Source: Hippophae tibetana
Lineage: Eukaryota; Streptophyta; Magnoliopsida; Rosales; Elaeagnaceae
Assembly: GCA_037013495.1 (NCBI GenBank)
Contig: CM072806.1
Location: 25,608,001 to 25,672,000, forward strand
DNA: 64,000 nt
Direction of reading: 5' to 3'
The notes beneath the pieces are model-generated. The model was not told where the DNA came from, did not search any database, and worked only from the letters and a program-made list of their open reading frames with translations. Shown one piece after another: positions 19,638-32,190 of this stretch. Every line of letters begins with the position of its first letter. Within the stretch, counting starts at the first letter, position 1. Both the position numbers and the translations under genes were made by a program.

Positions 19638-21200
19638 TTCTCAACCTTATAACATAATGAGCGGCTCAATTTAACGAGCTTAGATTTCACAAAGCATGGT
19701 GAAGATTATTAGAAGGAGAAATGGTGAACAAAATATTCTTATTAATAGAAAGTTTGTTTTCACGAGAAGATGATGGTCCCATATGAAGAGTCTTTAAATG
19801 AAAAGGAGCAATGGATAAAAACATATAAGAATTGACAAGTACATCCTAAAAGTATGGTGAAGAATGATTGAAAAAGTAGAGATGGAAGGATGAATTTTTA
19901 GCGATGGAACATTTCATTTCCACAAAAAGATTGCATTACATCTTGACGATTATTTAAAATAAGAGAATCATGGAAGAAGCATATAGGTAAAAATTTATGG
20001 TACATCATGGAAACAAAAACATATTGTGATTTAAAAAGGACCTATTGGTGGAAGGGATTGAAGAAAGATATTGCATAGTTTGTTGGCCAAATGCATGACA
20101 TGTCAATAAATGAAAGTAGAGCACAAAAAATCTACAAGATTACTTAAACCATTTCCAGTACAGGAATGGAAATGGGATGACATAACCCTAGACTTCATAT
20201 AAGGACAACCATGCACCTCTCAAGGTTATAATTCCATTTGGGTAGTTGTTGATCATCTTATGAAATCTGCTCATTTTAATAAAATATTGATATTTGATGA
20301 ACGCTTTGAGTAAGTAGGACATTCGAGAGATCGCATCATTTCATGACATATCAAATTGAATTATGTTAGATCAAGATCCAAAATTCTTCCTCTTATTAGT
20401 AGAATTGTTACAATGAGCACTATAAATAGTTATGTTACGTAATACAATATATCATCCTAAAACTATTGGACAATTTGAAGGGATTATTCAATTATAGAAC
20501 ATGCTACAAACATGTGTTAAGGAGTTCAGTAGAAATTGAATCAAATATACCATCAATTGATTTCATCTATAATCAAAGTTATTATGTAAGTATTGGAATA
20601 ACCCTAATGAAGCCTTACAAGAATGACCCTATAGATCTTTGATGTGTAAGTTAAAGGTAAGAACTTATGAAACAATGAAGACTAATCTTATTCAAGGAAT
20701 AATTAAAGGATAAAAATCAAGATAATCTTTATATAGCTCAAAACTAGCACAAGAGTTATGCTAATTTTGTGCAACTATTTTTGAACATAGAAAAAGATGG
20801 TTATATTTTCTCAATGTACCTTATTTTTGGATAAAAGGAAGTCAACGCCTCATTATGTAGGTCATCTTCAAAGATTTAAAATAATTTTGAATATAGTGTA
20901 TCACTTGGAGTTATGTCGGGCTTGTCACAAGGTCATAATGGTTTTCTCACATCTACCCTACAGAAAGGCCTTGATTGCATCAAGTGAGATACTTGATTAA
21001 AGGAAAACATGTTGTATGAAGAGGAATCATTGGCAATGATCGATTCTCCAGCTTGGAACTTGAGAAGAAGAGAATACTACTTGTAAAAGTTTATAAGAGA
21101 TATTATGATGTTGAAGATGCAACTTTGGAGTAAGAGTCTAAAGTTTAAAAGTTATCTAAAATTAAGAAGTTATGAAATTTTGAGGATGAAATTTTCTTTA
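19638..21200 (+). pseudogene. Decayed chromovirus-like integrase region
   Basis: Translated fragments match the gypsy integrase core. Near 20045-20110 there is YWWKGLKKDIA and a C-MTCQ-type zinc stretch. Near 20150-20250 WKWDDITLDFI, GQPCTSQGYNSIWVVVDHL and MKSAHF appear in one frame. Near 20340-20640 decayed counterparts of the SDRDP and YHPQTDGQSE regions can be traced. Just before the polypurine tract GAGGATGAAATTTTC resembles the usual chromovirus C-terminus. Many stops and frameshifts are present. Confidence 0.65.
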
Positions 21201-21485
21201 AGGGGTTAGGAATTTAAAACCCAAAAATTTGTATAATTTATATAATCATCTTAAAAGGAGTTTTAAAAAAAATTGAATTTTAGGGATGCATTGGAAATTT
21301 TTTATGTTAAAAATTGAATTAAATGGAAAAAATTGGAAAACCATATCTACATACCTAATAACTACCTTGTTGACACCTTACCACTACCTCGTTAATAGTT
21401 CGCTACACTTCACCAACACCTTGCCACACATCGCCACCACCTTACCTTTGGTGAGCTTATTGGAAAGCTCCTCAGAATGGGAATA
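21201..21485 (+). repeat. Polypurine tract and truncated 3' LTR of the chromovirus
   Basis: A purine-rich AAGGGGTTAGGAA (21201-21213) is followed by sequence similar to the 5' LTR start at 481. Similarity fades near 21485, where the rest of the LTR is replaced by unrelated sequence. The ORF 21286-21492 is incidental. Confidence 0.55.
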
Positions 21486-21976
21486 CTCGTAGTATTAATA
21501 AAAAAGAAAAACAACAATAAAAAGTTATGTTCCGAGCTTTGCTAGGGTTTTCCCCCAATCAATTCTTCCCAAATTGTTCACTATTCATAATCGATTGTTG
21601 ATGATTTTGGCTTAGTCTTTGTTGATTTCATAACTAGTTCTCTTAAATCCTTACATTCTTAGCGAACTCATCATTATTATTAAAGAAACTCCATTGCTAG
21701 GGCTTAGCTAAACAAGTAGGTTTGCTAGAGTTTCATCATCCTCATTTTTTGTTGCTAGTCTCATCGATATTTCCACCTTTTTTAGCTAGTTTATAATCTA
21801 TTCGAGAACTTGAGCTCTCTGAGCTCGTTGCTAAGGCTTAGATAGTAACTTTTCATTCCATTTTTGTGTTCGATCATGATTATGATCTTTTTTCTTGTCA
21901 TATATTTTTTGAAATTTTCTGAGTATTTTGTCTTTCACCTCTACTAACATCTTTTGCATTGTTCCTCTGTTTGGTG
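21486..21976. other. No gene seen
   Basis: T-rich sequence without a supported ORF or repeat match elsewhere in the window. It separates the truncated chromovirus LTR from the next element. Confidence 0.5.
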
Positions 21977-24644
21977 TTCTAGAATTCATAAATCAACTAC
22001 ATTTCATTATTGAATGAATTATTCACAAAAACTACTACACATCTATTTCTCAAATAAAAGATCTAATGCATACACAATACATCTCTACACACTCATGAAC
22101 TCACAATTCTGTTATTTAGTTACACAATATTTATACACTACACTAAAATACACATTATCATTATATATCTAATAGCCCCTTCAAACTAATGAATCTGACA
22201 CGACCATTACTTTGAAAAGTAAAAAAATAAATTGAATCCACACTTGAAAATATGGGTAACACCCAAAATCATTTTATACCAAAAATGATCCACACTAGTG
22301 AGGTTAGGGAAAAACAAGTTGCATTGGTGAAGATATACCATTAATCAAATTCTCTAGAAAACCAAAAACAACAATATGACTCACAAATAAAGCCTTTTGT
22401 ATTAGAGAACATCATTGATAATGAAACACTCATAGGAGGAATAAAGGAAACACACTAAAAAACAACCCAAGAGTCTAAAAAAAATGGAAACATCAACACC
22501 AAACACAACGATAAAGTTTCGAACATAACACTACTTAGACACTGATAGAAATGCCTATACTTTAGAAAATTTGGAAAAATATTAAGAAAATTTTTAGTTT
22601 GAAATTCACAATATCTTTTCTTTTGGTTAATTCAAGGAAAAAATGGGGATGGTGCCAAAAAAATTGACTGTGGAGCCATATGAGGTTGAGAACAAGTAAG
22701 GTATCCATAAAAATGGGTAGCGCCACTAGATGAGCAATGCATCCTTATATGAGTTAAAACTCTGATTCTTAGCCAACATTATCAAATAAGAATGAATGTA
22801 GGAGAAACAACATGCATACACTATTAAAAAAATAAGCAACCAACAAAATGCATGCATAATATACCAATATGAAGCTCATGCCATCAATGGACACACTTGA
22901 TATATCGTAGCCCATTGGCTGTTAGAGTACCCATAAACTAGTTTGGGTTGTTCGACACTCGAAGTAGAGATACACAATATGATTATAGTAAAAAAGAGAT
23001 AGTTATAATAATAATATCCAAGAACTAATTAAAATCTTTGATTTTATTTGAAATGAGGAAATTCAAAGAAACCCAAAATTGTTCATGGCTATTGAGTGTA
23101 ATATAGAGATATACCTAAAATCTATAGTGATTGAACTAAGAAATATCTTTCTTTTTCCTTTCTAAAGTTTTCATTTCAGTCAATTTATAATTTCTCAGAA
23201 TATTTAAGAATACAATTGACAATTCAATCGGTTAGAATAGGAATTCCAACTAATTTTGAGGGTGAAACAAATGGAGTGTATGATGTACTCTGAAAGACTT
23301 CATACTCTTGATGAACAAGACTTTGTATTCCCACCGATGAGGAATCTATTGAGTTCCAGATCATAGTAAATAATGATGGAAAGACTAAGTCCATTGATGC
23401 AATTAGATCTAATGGCTCTACTAAATAGGATAATAATAATAAGACTAAGTTTAATTATGGAAGATATGAATAACACATCATTGGTGGTTTCTTTTCCTTT
23501 GAAAACTACATACCCATAAGATTTCATAAGAAAAATATTTTTCTCTTTGTGAGAAATGGTTGTGGAGATGGGCTTGGCAAGAAGAAATGAGACAATGACT
23601 CTAAGAAATATCGATTTGAGTAGAGGATGACACTCTACCATGGTCATATTGGTGACAAATTCAAAACCATAGGAAATTCATATATGAGGCTCTACCACTA
23701 GAAAACATAAAGTAACCTTTCCTTTTTTAGAGAAGTGCTTTTCAAGATACCTAATAAGGTTTAATCCTTTAAGTTTAAGGTATATAACTGATGATCTAGA
23801 ACAGGAAACTCCTATACATGATTATTCACAAGGGTTTCTTTCATCATGTCTCATTCCCATCAACTCTGGAGGGTGGTTCAGGGTCATTTAGAGATCTTAA
23901 AGATCAGTCACATCAATTAGATTAGTGAATCCTCTAGCCTAAAAATCTAGAATTTTCAAGTAAAAAATTACATGAGCCACAAATATAGACTATGTTCTTT
24001 TATTTCCTCTTGATTCTTTTACTGATCAGTTAATCACTCACTCTTTTCATCTTGAAACACTTATCTCACACCCTATTTAGTTTCTAAGAATGAAATATGG
24101 AAAGAGTAGAAACTATTAGTGACCAATATTTCTAGTCATTTTCCTCTATTTTCTTGGAAATAAAATAATGTCCAACTTATTCAAGAACACAATATTTAGA
24201 TCTTTTAAATCAAATAGGAATTTGATTATAACGTATTCATTGAGAACAACTTTTAGAGTAAGAAATCCACTGAGTTAGAGTCCCATAGAGAGAAAGATAG
24301 ATTTGTATGGATGAGATGGTTTGGAATGTACATTAACTAAGAAGATCTTTTGCTACATATAATTGAAAAAAAAAATTGTAAGGCTCAAGAAATTGGAGAA
24401 TTAGAGAACTAATTCAACACTATGCTCATAGGTCCAAGAATCTTTAAATCTCCGATACCATTCTAGAAATCACAAATAAAATATATTTCTTTGTTGAATT
24501 AATTCTTAACAAAAACTACTACACATCATTGTCTTATATAGGAGATGTAATGCATACACAATAAATCTCTATCCACACACACTTACAATTTTTTTATTTA
24601 ATTACATTACACTAAGATACACAGTATCATTATATATTCTAATA
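21977..24644 (-). mobile_element. Small non-autonomous LTR element (2.7 kb)
   Basis: Short direct repeats at 21977-22174 and 24461-24644 act as LTRs (shared AAAAACTACTACACATC and AATGCATACACAAT). On the minus strand the right copy is followed by TGGTATCGGAGA (about 24449-24460), a mutated initiator-tRNA-Met primer site. The left copy is preceded by a purine tract AAGGGGC. Flanks TGGTG and TGGTT suggest a TSD. The 2.3 kb interior has one 115-codon ORF (23647-23300, minus) with no family I recognise, and no gag or pol motif, so it looks like a LARD/TRIM-type passenger element. Confidence 0.7.
23300..23647 (-). CDS. Unrecognised 115-aa ORF in the small LTR element
   Basis: The ORF starts MTMVECHPLLKS and includes hydrophobic stretches and isoleucine-rich segments. 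I recognise no domain. It lies in the middle of the small minus-strand LTR element and is in the element's sense orientation. It could be a decayed fragment of a longer protein or a chance ORF. Confidence 0.25.
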   Translation of the reverse strand: MTMVECHPLLKSIFLRVIVSFLLAKPISTTISHKEKNIFLMKSYGYVVFKGKETTNDVLFISSIIKLSLIIIILFSRAIRSNCINGLSLSIIIYYDLELNRFLIGGNTKSCSSRV

Positions 24645-25440
24645 TGGTTAGGGATTTTGTTTTGTTGTGTTAATATAGAACATATGGTTAATAGTATAAC
24701 TCAACTTGGTTTTATGCTTGAATTTGAGGGCCTGGACAATGAAGATCACATGCTAATTTCTTATTTTGTGAGTCTCATTGATCTGAAGGGAGATTTTAAT
24801 CCCAAGTGCTATATTAAAAGAGTTCTTAGAAATTTTCTTGAAGTCAATGATTTTTTGATGGTTTAGTATTCAAGACATCACTCATGTGGCATTATTAAAT
24901 TCATCTCGCAGTCCCTACTATTGCTAGATTTAGAAGAATTTAAAGGTATTGTGTTAGAGTCAAATATCTCACGTTTTCATAAAGGTATGGAAGTATGTGA
25001 ACAATTTATTGGAACTCCAATTCCATTTTCCTATACTTGATTGAATTTTAGGTCTCTAGTATTTTGGAAATTTACTCTTCATATAAGTTTTTGGGATGAA
25101 TGTTATAGTATTATTGTTCCAACTATTTTTACTAGTATTGTTTCTATGTTTGGCATTGAGGAGGTTCATGTTCTTATTAAGGAACCATTTCCTATGCTAG
25201 CCCTTGATGATCATTACAATAAGGTTCAAAAAAGATTCAATAAGCTTTAATAATTAAACAACAAATATTTAAAGCTAAACTTGGACATGATTTGATATTC
25301 ATGAGTTGCCTAAGGATTAGGCCAAGGTTGGTAGCTAGTTTGCTGAATCAAATTTCCCTTTGTTTTGCTTCTGGTTCATTTTTTGTTTTTTTTCTATTAG
25401 TATGAAGTTTTTACCATATTTAGTTCTACTAGGACTATCA
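24645..25440. other. Unassigned sequence with two small + strand ORFs
   Basis: ORFs at 24657-24866 and 25041-25250 (69 aa each) have fairly ordinary amino-acid composition, for example GIEEVHVLIKEPFPMLALDD. I recognise no family and no flanking signals. They may be fragments of one old coding sequence split by stops between 24866 and 25041. Confidence 0.35.
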
Positions 25441-26041
25441 CCAATTATAGGACCCCCTTGACACACACACATGACCATGGGTTTTCCTTGAGTGATAACA
25501 TAATTTGATGACAGACAATAAACATATAAAATCATAGAAAGACAAAATATGGTACATGGAGCTTCCTCAATGTGAGGCTTACATCCATGGGAACCAATGT
25601 AATTTCAATCCCTTACTAACAATGAGTAATTCTTGTAAAAAATTCAGTCCTTCACAACCACCCATTTCTTACCTTGAATCAAGAAAGATCAACATGAACT
25701 CACAAGAAATGCTTTCTTTTACAAGCCTTTCCCTCTTTAAAATTCCACATCTTATACGACTCAATTTCACACTTTAAAATCATATGTTACAATTATTTGT
25801 AGAATATAAGGATTGCCTCTTATTTATAACAAAGAAACCATCCTCTGGTGTAGCATTCCATAAATGATTATAGCCTTACCGAGTAATGTGCCTACTATAT
25901 GTATATCCCTAGTGACTTGCCTTGTACCATGTATTGGGCATTGTCTATTCTGTACACATGTGAGTGCAATGCTAACCTTTACTACAATATATCAAGCACT
26001 TGTTATCACATGTACACATATTTGTTATCCTATGTCCATAA
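25441..26041 (-). repeat. Probable 3' LTR of copia element 1
   Basis: Immediately right is a polypurine-like AAAGTGGAGAT (minus strand, about 26042-26053), the usual junction before a copia 3' LTR. The left edge is placed where CCAATTATAGGAC (25440s) resembles the short LTR end beside the PBS near 32170. ORFs inside (25556-25777, 25864-26064) are incidental. Boundaries are uncertain. Confidence 0.4.
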
Positions 26042-28923
26042 ATCTCCACTTTGATGATAAATAACCCATTTTCTAGTTAAATTGAATCCATAATTGTTTA
26101 TTCCATCCATCATCCCAAACCTTTGCCAAACCTAAGCAAGTTTATGCAATGCCTGAGCTTGTTTGTTGTAACCACCTTGGTAATCATATCTAATGGATTG
26201 TCTTTTATCGAAACCTTGGTCACTTTAACCAACCCATTACTAATGATTTCCCTGACGAAATGTAGTATTACATCAATGTATTTTGTCCTCTCATGGAATA
26301 CTAAATTCCTTGATAAGTAGATTGAACTCTAATTATCACATAATACTATAACATCTTCTTATGAAAACCCCAATTTGCTGATGAACCCTTTTATCCATAG
26401 AGCTTCTTTAATTGTCTCAATACATGTGACACATTCTGCCTCAGTAGTGGAAAGAGCCACAATTGATTACATATTTAACTTCCAACTCACAGTGTTTCCA
26501 AATAAGGTGAAGACATAACCAGTAAGTGACCTTCTTCATTCAAGATCTCCAATGAAATTAGCATATGTGAACCCTTTTACCTTTACTAATATAATTGGAT
26601 TTATTTTGTAAATCAAACCCATCTTTAAAGTCCCATTTAGTTACTATAAGATCCACTTTACCCTTGCTCAATGTTCCTTCCTATATTTTATCATAAACCT
26701 TCTTACAACATTGACTAAATGAGCTAAGTTTGGTCTTGTTGAAATCATAGCAAACATAAGACTATCAACAACACTTGAATAAGGAAAACTTGACATTTCT
26801 ATAATCTTTAGATCAATTTTGGAAGATTGATATGTAGAAAAGTATAAAATGGAAATCTAGAGGAGTTGAAATTGCTCTGGCTGATTCCATTCCAAATTTC
26901 TTAAGCACCTTCTCTAGTTATCTCATTTGAGTTATTAGTTCTCTCCCTTCTCTCTATTTCATGAAATTTCCATACCAAGGATCTTCTTAGCCTTCTCTAA
27001 GTCTTTCATTTAGTACTCGATTTTCAGAAGCTATTTGAAATGCATCAAATCTTTAAGATCCATACTTGCTTATAACATTTCATCTACATATGATAATAGA
27101 TAGACTGTGTTCCCACTAATTTACTTTCTAAAATAAACACAAGCATTATACTCACATCTTTGAAACTTTAAATCAATCATAATGCTATCAAATCTCTTGT
27201 ACCATTGAAATAAGGACTATGTACGTACATACAATGATTTCTTTAAGGGACAAACATCATTCTCTCCTCCTTTAATCTCAAATACCTCTAGTTGCTTCAT
27301 ATAAATGGTCTATTCAAATGTAAGAATCCAGTCTTCACATTCATTTAATCCAAATGAAGATCAAATTAGGTTACCAAGGAAAGAATATTTTTTATTGAAT
27401 TGCACTTAGGAACTGGTGACAAAATCTCATTGTAATCTATCCCTTCCCTTTTTGAGAAGTTTTAAGCAACCACTTTTGTCGATTAAACCCCTTCTATTCC
27501 TTCTTTAACTTTGAACACCTATTTTCTTCTAACCAATATTAGTTTTTTTTTTGTTTCTTTACAAGCATCTATGAGCCATTTTTTTAGAGTGATGTCATTT
27601 CTTCCTTCATTACTTCTTCCAACTATCTTACCTATCTACAAGGAATAGCTTCTACATAATTGTAAGGCTTAATTCTATCAACATCTTTACTAACTATAAG
27701 AGCATAGGTAGTGTATTCAATAAGGCCATATTTCATTATTAGCCTTATCACCCTTCTTGGTCCATCCCTAGCCACTAAATAGTCTTGAAGATCTTGATGT
27801 TTATCACTTGTAATATCCTCATGTTCACTGGTAGATCACTTTCCATAACCAATATTGATTGGATTAAACTCATTACCATCAGGTCTCTCTAGTACACCTT
27901 GATATGATTTAGAGTTCCTAATATGATTCTCTACCTCAATTGACATAGATACATTTTCTTTCTCAACCAATGATCCAACATTTACAAAGTAACATTTATG
28001 ATATTAAAACACATCTTTTCTTCAAGTTCCCAGAACCTATATCCCTTTACTTCATCAGGTTAGCATAGAAAAACAACCCTTTTTTGCTCTTGCTTGATTC
28101 TTCCCTTCATTCACATGGATGAAAGCTATACATCTAAACATCCTAAACTTGATATAATTAGCATGACTACCACTCCACCTCTCTTCTAGAGTTTTGAAGT
28201 CAAGTGCTGAAATGGTGATCTATTAATCAAGTGAGTAGCAGTTTGAACTACCCCAACCCAAAATATTTTAGGTAGTTTGGAGTTAGAAAGCATACATATT
28301 ACCTTGTTCAGGATGGTTCTATTCATGCATTCCACTAAACTATTTTATCGAGAAGTACCTACTACTATCTTATACCTTTGAATACCACAATTCTCACACA
28401 TCTTTTCAAACTAATCATTGCAAAATTCCATCCCTTTATTAGTTCTAAGCACCTTAATTCTTTTTCCTATTTAATTTTCTAATAAAGCCTTACAAGATTG
28501 GAACTTAGCAAATGTCTCTTCCTTGCTCTTCAAAATATAGTTATAGACCTTCCTTGAGTATTTATCAATCAAGGACAAATAATACGTACTCTTACCCAAT
28601 GATGTTATTGATGAAGGCCCCCAAATATTTACATGTATGTAATCTAAAATGCCCTTTGTTGTATGCTTGCTAGTGTAGAACTTCACCTTAGTCTTCTTGC
28701 CATATATGTAGTGTTCATAAATTCCAATTTTTGTAACCTTATGTCCTTCAAGCACACATTTTTTGTAGAGTTTTGTAAGAGCTCTATCACTAGCATACCC
28801 AAGTCTATTATGCTAGAGAGTAGTAACATGTTCTGATAAAGTTTTCAAAGCATTTCCATGATTAAGAATTGTCTTGTCTTGGAGGATGTAAAACCCACAC
28901 TACCTTTAGCCCTTTATAATGAC
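26042..28923 (-). pseudogene. Copia element 1: integrase, RT and RNase H, decayed
   Basis: Read on the minus strand, the order is integrase, RT, RNase H. The integrase piece at 28755-28471 has GKKTKVKFYTSKHTTKGILDY then WGPSS and IDKYSRKV, as in Ty1/copia. RT near 27150-27000 has YLLSYVDEML, where copia normally has YVDD, followed by ASMDLKDLMHFK. RNase H near 26475-26290 reads ALSTTEAECV and IKEALWIKGF. The C-terminal part near 26330-26110 follows the usual copia ending. Many stops and frameshifts make it dead. The order integrase-before-RT defines it as copia, not gypsy. Confidence 0.8.
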
Positions 28924-30896
28924 TGTTGTCTCTTTTGGAGAGCATAAAAAGTGCAAGCATACACAGTCACAAGTAATAATATTTGATAAATAAGTTATCG
29001 TTCCCACGAAGATTTGTTACTACAGTTTGTTGAGTACTAAAATTATTTCTCTCTGATTTTATCCAAAACGATCGTTGATTTGTAAAAAGTTTCAGAAAAG
29101 AGTTTAATAACAAAATAAAAGAAATCTAGGATTGCAGTTTTTCACCAAATTAATCAACTCAAATCATATTATTTTCTCTTGATTTATATTTTTATAGTAC
29201 ATTTAATTTGTCAACGGAAAACTTCTAATTTTATCCATACATCTCTTCCGAGCTCCGTATAAACACACATCGCTAAATTAATTCACTATATTCCTATGAG
29301 AATTAAATTCACCAAGATTCATTACGTTCAAAGTTTTCCAATAATTGCACATACAATAATGAAAGTTTCTCTCCTTTAATCATACATGTTACCCTAAACA
29401 CGAGCAATATACACAAAAATGCCTCTTCTAAGTTTATTTAGGTGTCACAGACCATTTGATAAAATTCGTAAATAATCAAAAGCATTAAGAACAAATAGAA
29501 TAAACAAATTAAACGCCTTATAAATCTTTCAAAAATAAATAAATCCAAGCTTCATAAATTTAGATAAAACGCAACCTTAGAAAAATTAAATTACTTCATA
29601 AAATTAAATTAAAATTACAACAATTTAAGGAAAATGAGATGAATAACAAAGAAAAATTAAATCATTTTGTATCGTAAATATTTGGCACACTCAGAACACA
29701 ACAGAAGCCAAAAATGGCTTATGCGTGTTCCACAGTCCAACCCCGAATACTACTAAAAATCTCAAACTCAAAACTCCCAAAAAAACTCCTTTACTCTATC
29801 ATAAAATCCCCTATTTATAACATCAAATTTCTAAAAAAAAATATATTTAAAAATATTTTTTTAATACGCGGGGGATAGATAGGTGTGGGGAAAATAATAA
29901 AATCATACGCGTAGGGGGACAAAATGTATCGAAAACAAAAAATTGATATCGAAAATGCAAACTGGAACATGCGCGTCTCGGTTCTTTTTTTCAATTCACG
30001 CTACCATGTGTCGCGATATGATTCGCTGAAATTTAAAGTGGGACACGTGGCAGCATATCACTGGCTATCAAGGATGGGCGCACGCGGAAATGCCGCACGG
30101 GATTAGAGGTGTGCGAGCGTGGGAGACAACGGCTGCAACGCGTGCGTGATCCTGCGCTTTCACCGTAACATGCCACGTGTCAGACCATGATTGGATGCAA
30201 GATAAAGTGGGGCACGTGGCAGCTTGTGATTCATAGAATAATCGCGCGTATGTGGATTGACCGCACGGGAAAAGAGGTGTGCGAACGTGGGACGACAATG
30301 GCTGGAACGCGTCAGACACGTGGGTCCTACCCTACACGCTGGCCTACGTGGCAGGTGGGCCCACTCGTGCACCGAGCAGCGTGATAGAAGAAACCCTACT
30401 CCCATTCTCTTTGGTCGGGTTTGAATGACATGCACGCATGCTAACCGTTTACTCTTTGATTTGACGGCTCCCGTGATGCGTATGGGATTCTCTCTCCTGT
30501 GTAGAAAAATAACTTTAATTAATTGCATTTTGACCCACAAATTTAATTCAAATTAAATTTTAAACTTTCTTTAATTACAATTAAGCCTTTTTCTAATTTA
30601 AATTAAATTTTAAACTTTTAATAATTAAAATTAAGCCCGATTTTAATTTTAATTATATTTTCTACTTTTATAAATTGCAATTAAGCACTAATTTATTTAA
30701 AATTATATTTTTGGACATAAATTTGCAATTAAGTACGTTTTCGATTCAAATTAATTAATTTTCTTAAAAATATATTCCTTAACAAATAAACAGCTAAATA
30801 CTAATTTATTAAACTAAAATTAACTAAAAATGTGTATAATATAGCAATTATAATTAATAAAATAGATGAAAATAACTATATAAAATACAGTTATCA
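28924..30896. repeat. Solo LTR (1973 bp) inserted in copia element 1
   Basis: It begins TGTTGTCTC and ends AGTTATCA, flanked by ATGAC at 28919-28923 and 30897-30901, a perfect 5-bp TSD. Removing it rejoins the copia frame across GSLVI and the following IKG. There is no internal region, so it is a solo LTR. It has a GC-rich, G-box-containing 169-bp tandem repeat at 30004-30330 and AT-rich ends. A related fragment is at 52998-53775. Strand is not decided. ORFs at 29924-30540 come from the GC-rich repeat. Confidence 0.88.
30004..30330. repeat. 169-bp tandem repeat with G-boxes
   Basis: Two diverged units start at 30004 and 30173. CACGTG palindromes lie at 30044-30049, 30174-30179, 30213-30218 and 30317-30322, with TACGTGGC near 30344. 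CACGTGGC matches the plant G-box/ABRE core bound by bZIP and bHLH factors. The array sits in an otherwise AT-rich LTR. Confidence 0.75.
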
Positions 30897-32004
30897 ATGA
30901 CCAAAGATCCCTTGAGTACCTTCAATATACCTTGTTCTAATACAATTGAATAGCCTGGGACATCAAGTGCTCTAATAGAAATCAGATTTCTCCTTAAATT
31001 TGGCACATATCTCACATCAGATAGTATCTTTATTTTCTCACCATTGAGCCTAATATAAACTAAGCCAATGCCTTTCACTTCACTTTCATAATTGTTCCTA
31101 AGCAATACCTTCTTATGGTAACCTTCGTTCAACTCCCTGAACCATTTCTTGTTAGGGCACATGTGAAATGTGTAGCCAGAATCTAACAACCACTACTTCA
31201 CACACTTTTTAGTTGTAATAACTAAAACATTAGAGTTTTCATATCATTCTTTCATAATACTTGCATTAGTAGTACCCTCATTTTTAGAGTCATAGTTCTT
31301 AACCTTTCTTGATGGGTTCCTCTTATTATGGCCTTCTTTATGGCATATGAAGAACTTCAAATTTTTCTTGTTTTTGGACATTTATATGGACTTCCCTTTC
31401 TCCTTAGACCCATAAATTCTCTTCTCTGATCTCCCTCTTACGAATAATCCATCACTAGTATTTGTTGCTTTCTTGAACTTATTGTGATCAAGTTCCCAAG
31501 ATTTTAGAGACAAGATAACAAAATCAAGCTTCAATTCTTCCCTTCCATACTTGATTGTTATCATTAGTTCACTAAAATACTTAGACAAACTATTGAGTAT
31601 CATTATTGCTTGACCCTCTTGATCAACCTTCTTGTCTAGATTGGCTAATTGAACATTAATCATCTTGAATTGATCAAGCTTAAAATTAAATAGCCTTTCT
31701 TTCAAGAATATCTTATTTGGAAATGTCTTGTAATCATACAAGGTTTCAAGCCTTTCCTAGATCCCTTTGGCACTATTTAAATATTGCATTTTCCATAGAA
31801 AAATATCAGCCAAGAATAGCTCTATATAGCTACTTGCTTTCTTTAAGATTGTCTTCTTTTTTTCCTCTTTCATTTCAGTGGGAAATACTTCATCAATAGC
31901 CAAATCTAACTCTTGTTGTATCAGCATATTTTACATCTTTTTTTCCATAGTTTAAAGTAACCCATTCGATCAAACTTCTCAACATCATACTTGGTGGTAG
32001 CCAT
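30897..32004 (-). pseudogene. Copia element 1: gag and protease, decayed
   Basis: Gag starts at ATG 32004-32002 with MATTKYDVEKFD, a common copia gag start. A UBN2-type gag core continues in the ORF 31741-31382 (LANLDKKVDQEGQAIMILNSLSK split over positions). The knuckle near 31330 reads ICHKEGHNKRNP, lacking the first and last cysteines of CX2CX4HX4C. Protease is in 31189-30854 with LDSGYTFHMCPNKKWF. The frame then runs into the solo LTR at 30896. Stops and shifts are present. Confidence 0.8.
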
Positions 32005-32155
32005 TGATATCTTCTGAGTTTTTTATGCCTTCAAGAAGATAAAAAAATGTCAAGAATTTTTTAGAACTACAAAACTTACATTTGAGTCCCTTAATTCTTT
32101 CTTAATTGTCATAATTTGTGTTCTTGTAAATTAATACCTCAACTTTCTCTAATCA

Positions 32156-32190
32156 AGCTCTGATACCACCAAATTTTAGGACAGTCACTA
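32156..32190 (-). promoter_or_regulatory. Copia primer binding site and stub of its 5' LTR
   Basis: On the minus strand TGGTATCAGAGC (32156-32167) is a perfect initiator-tRNA-Met primer site. Only about 25 bp of LTR end remain to its right before CACTA-related sequence begins near 32190. Confidence 0.78.

Noticed and set aside
28924-30896. Host gene with conserved G-box promoter
   Set aside because: TG...CA ends, a perfect ATGAC duplication and restoration of the copia frame on removal show it is a solo LTR.
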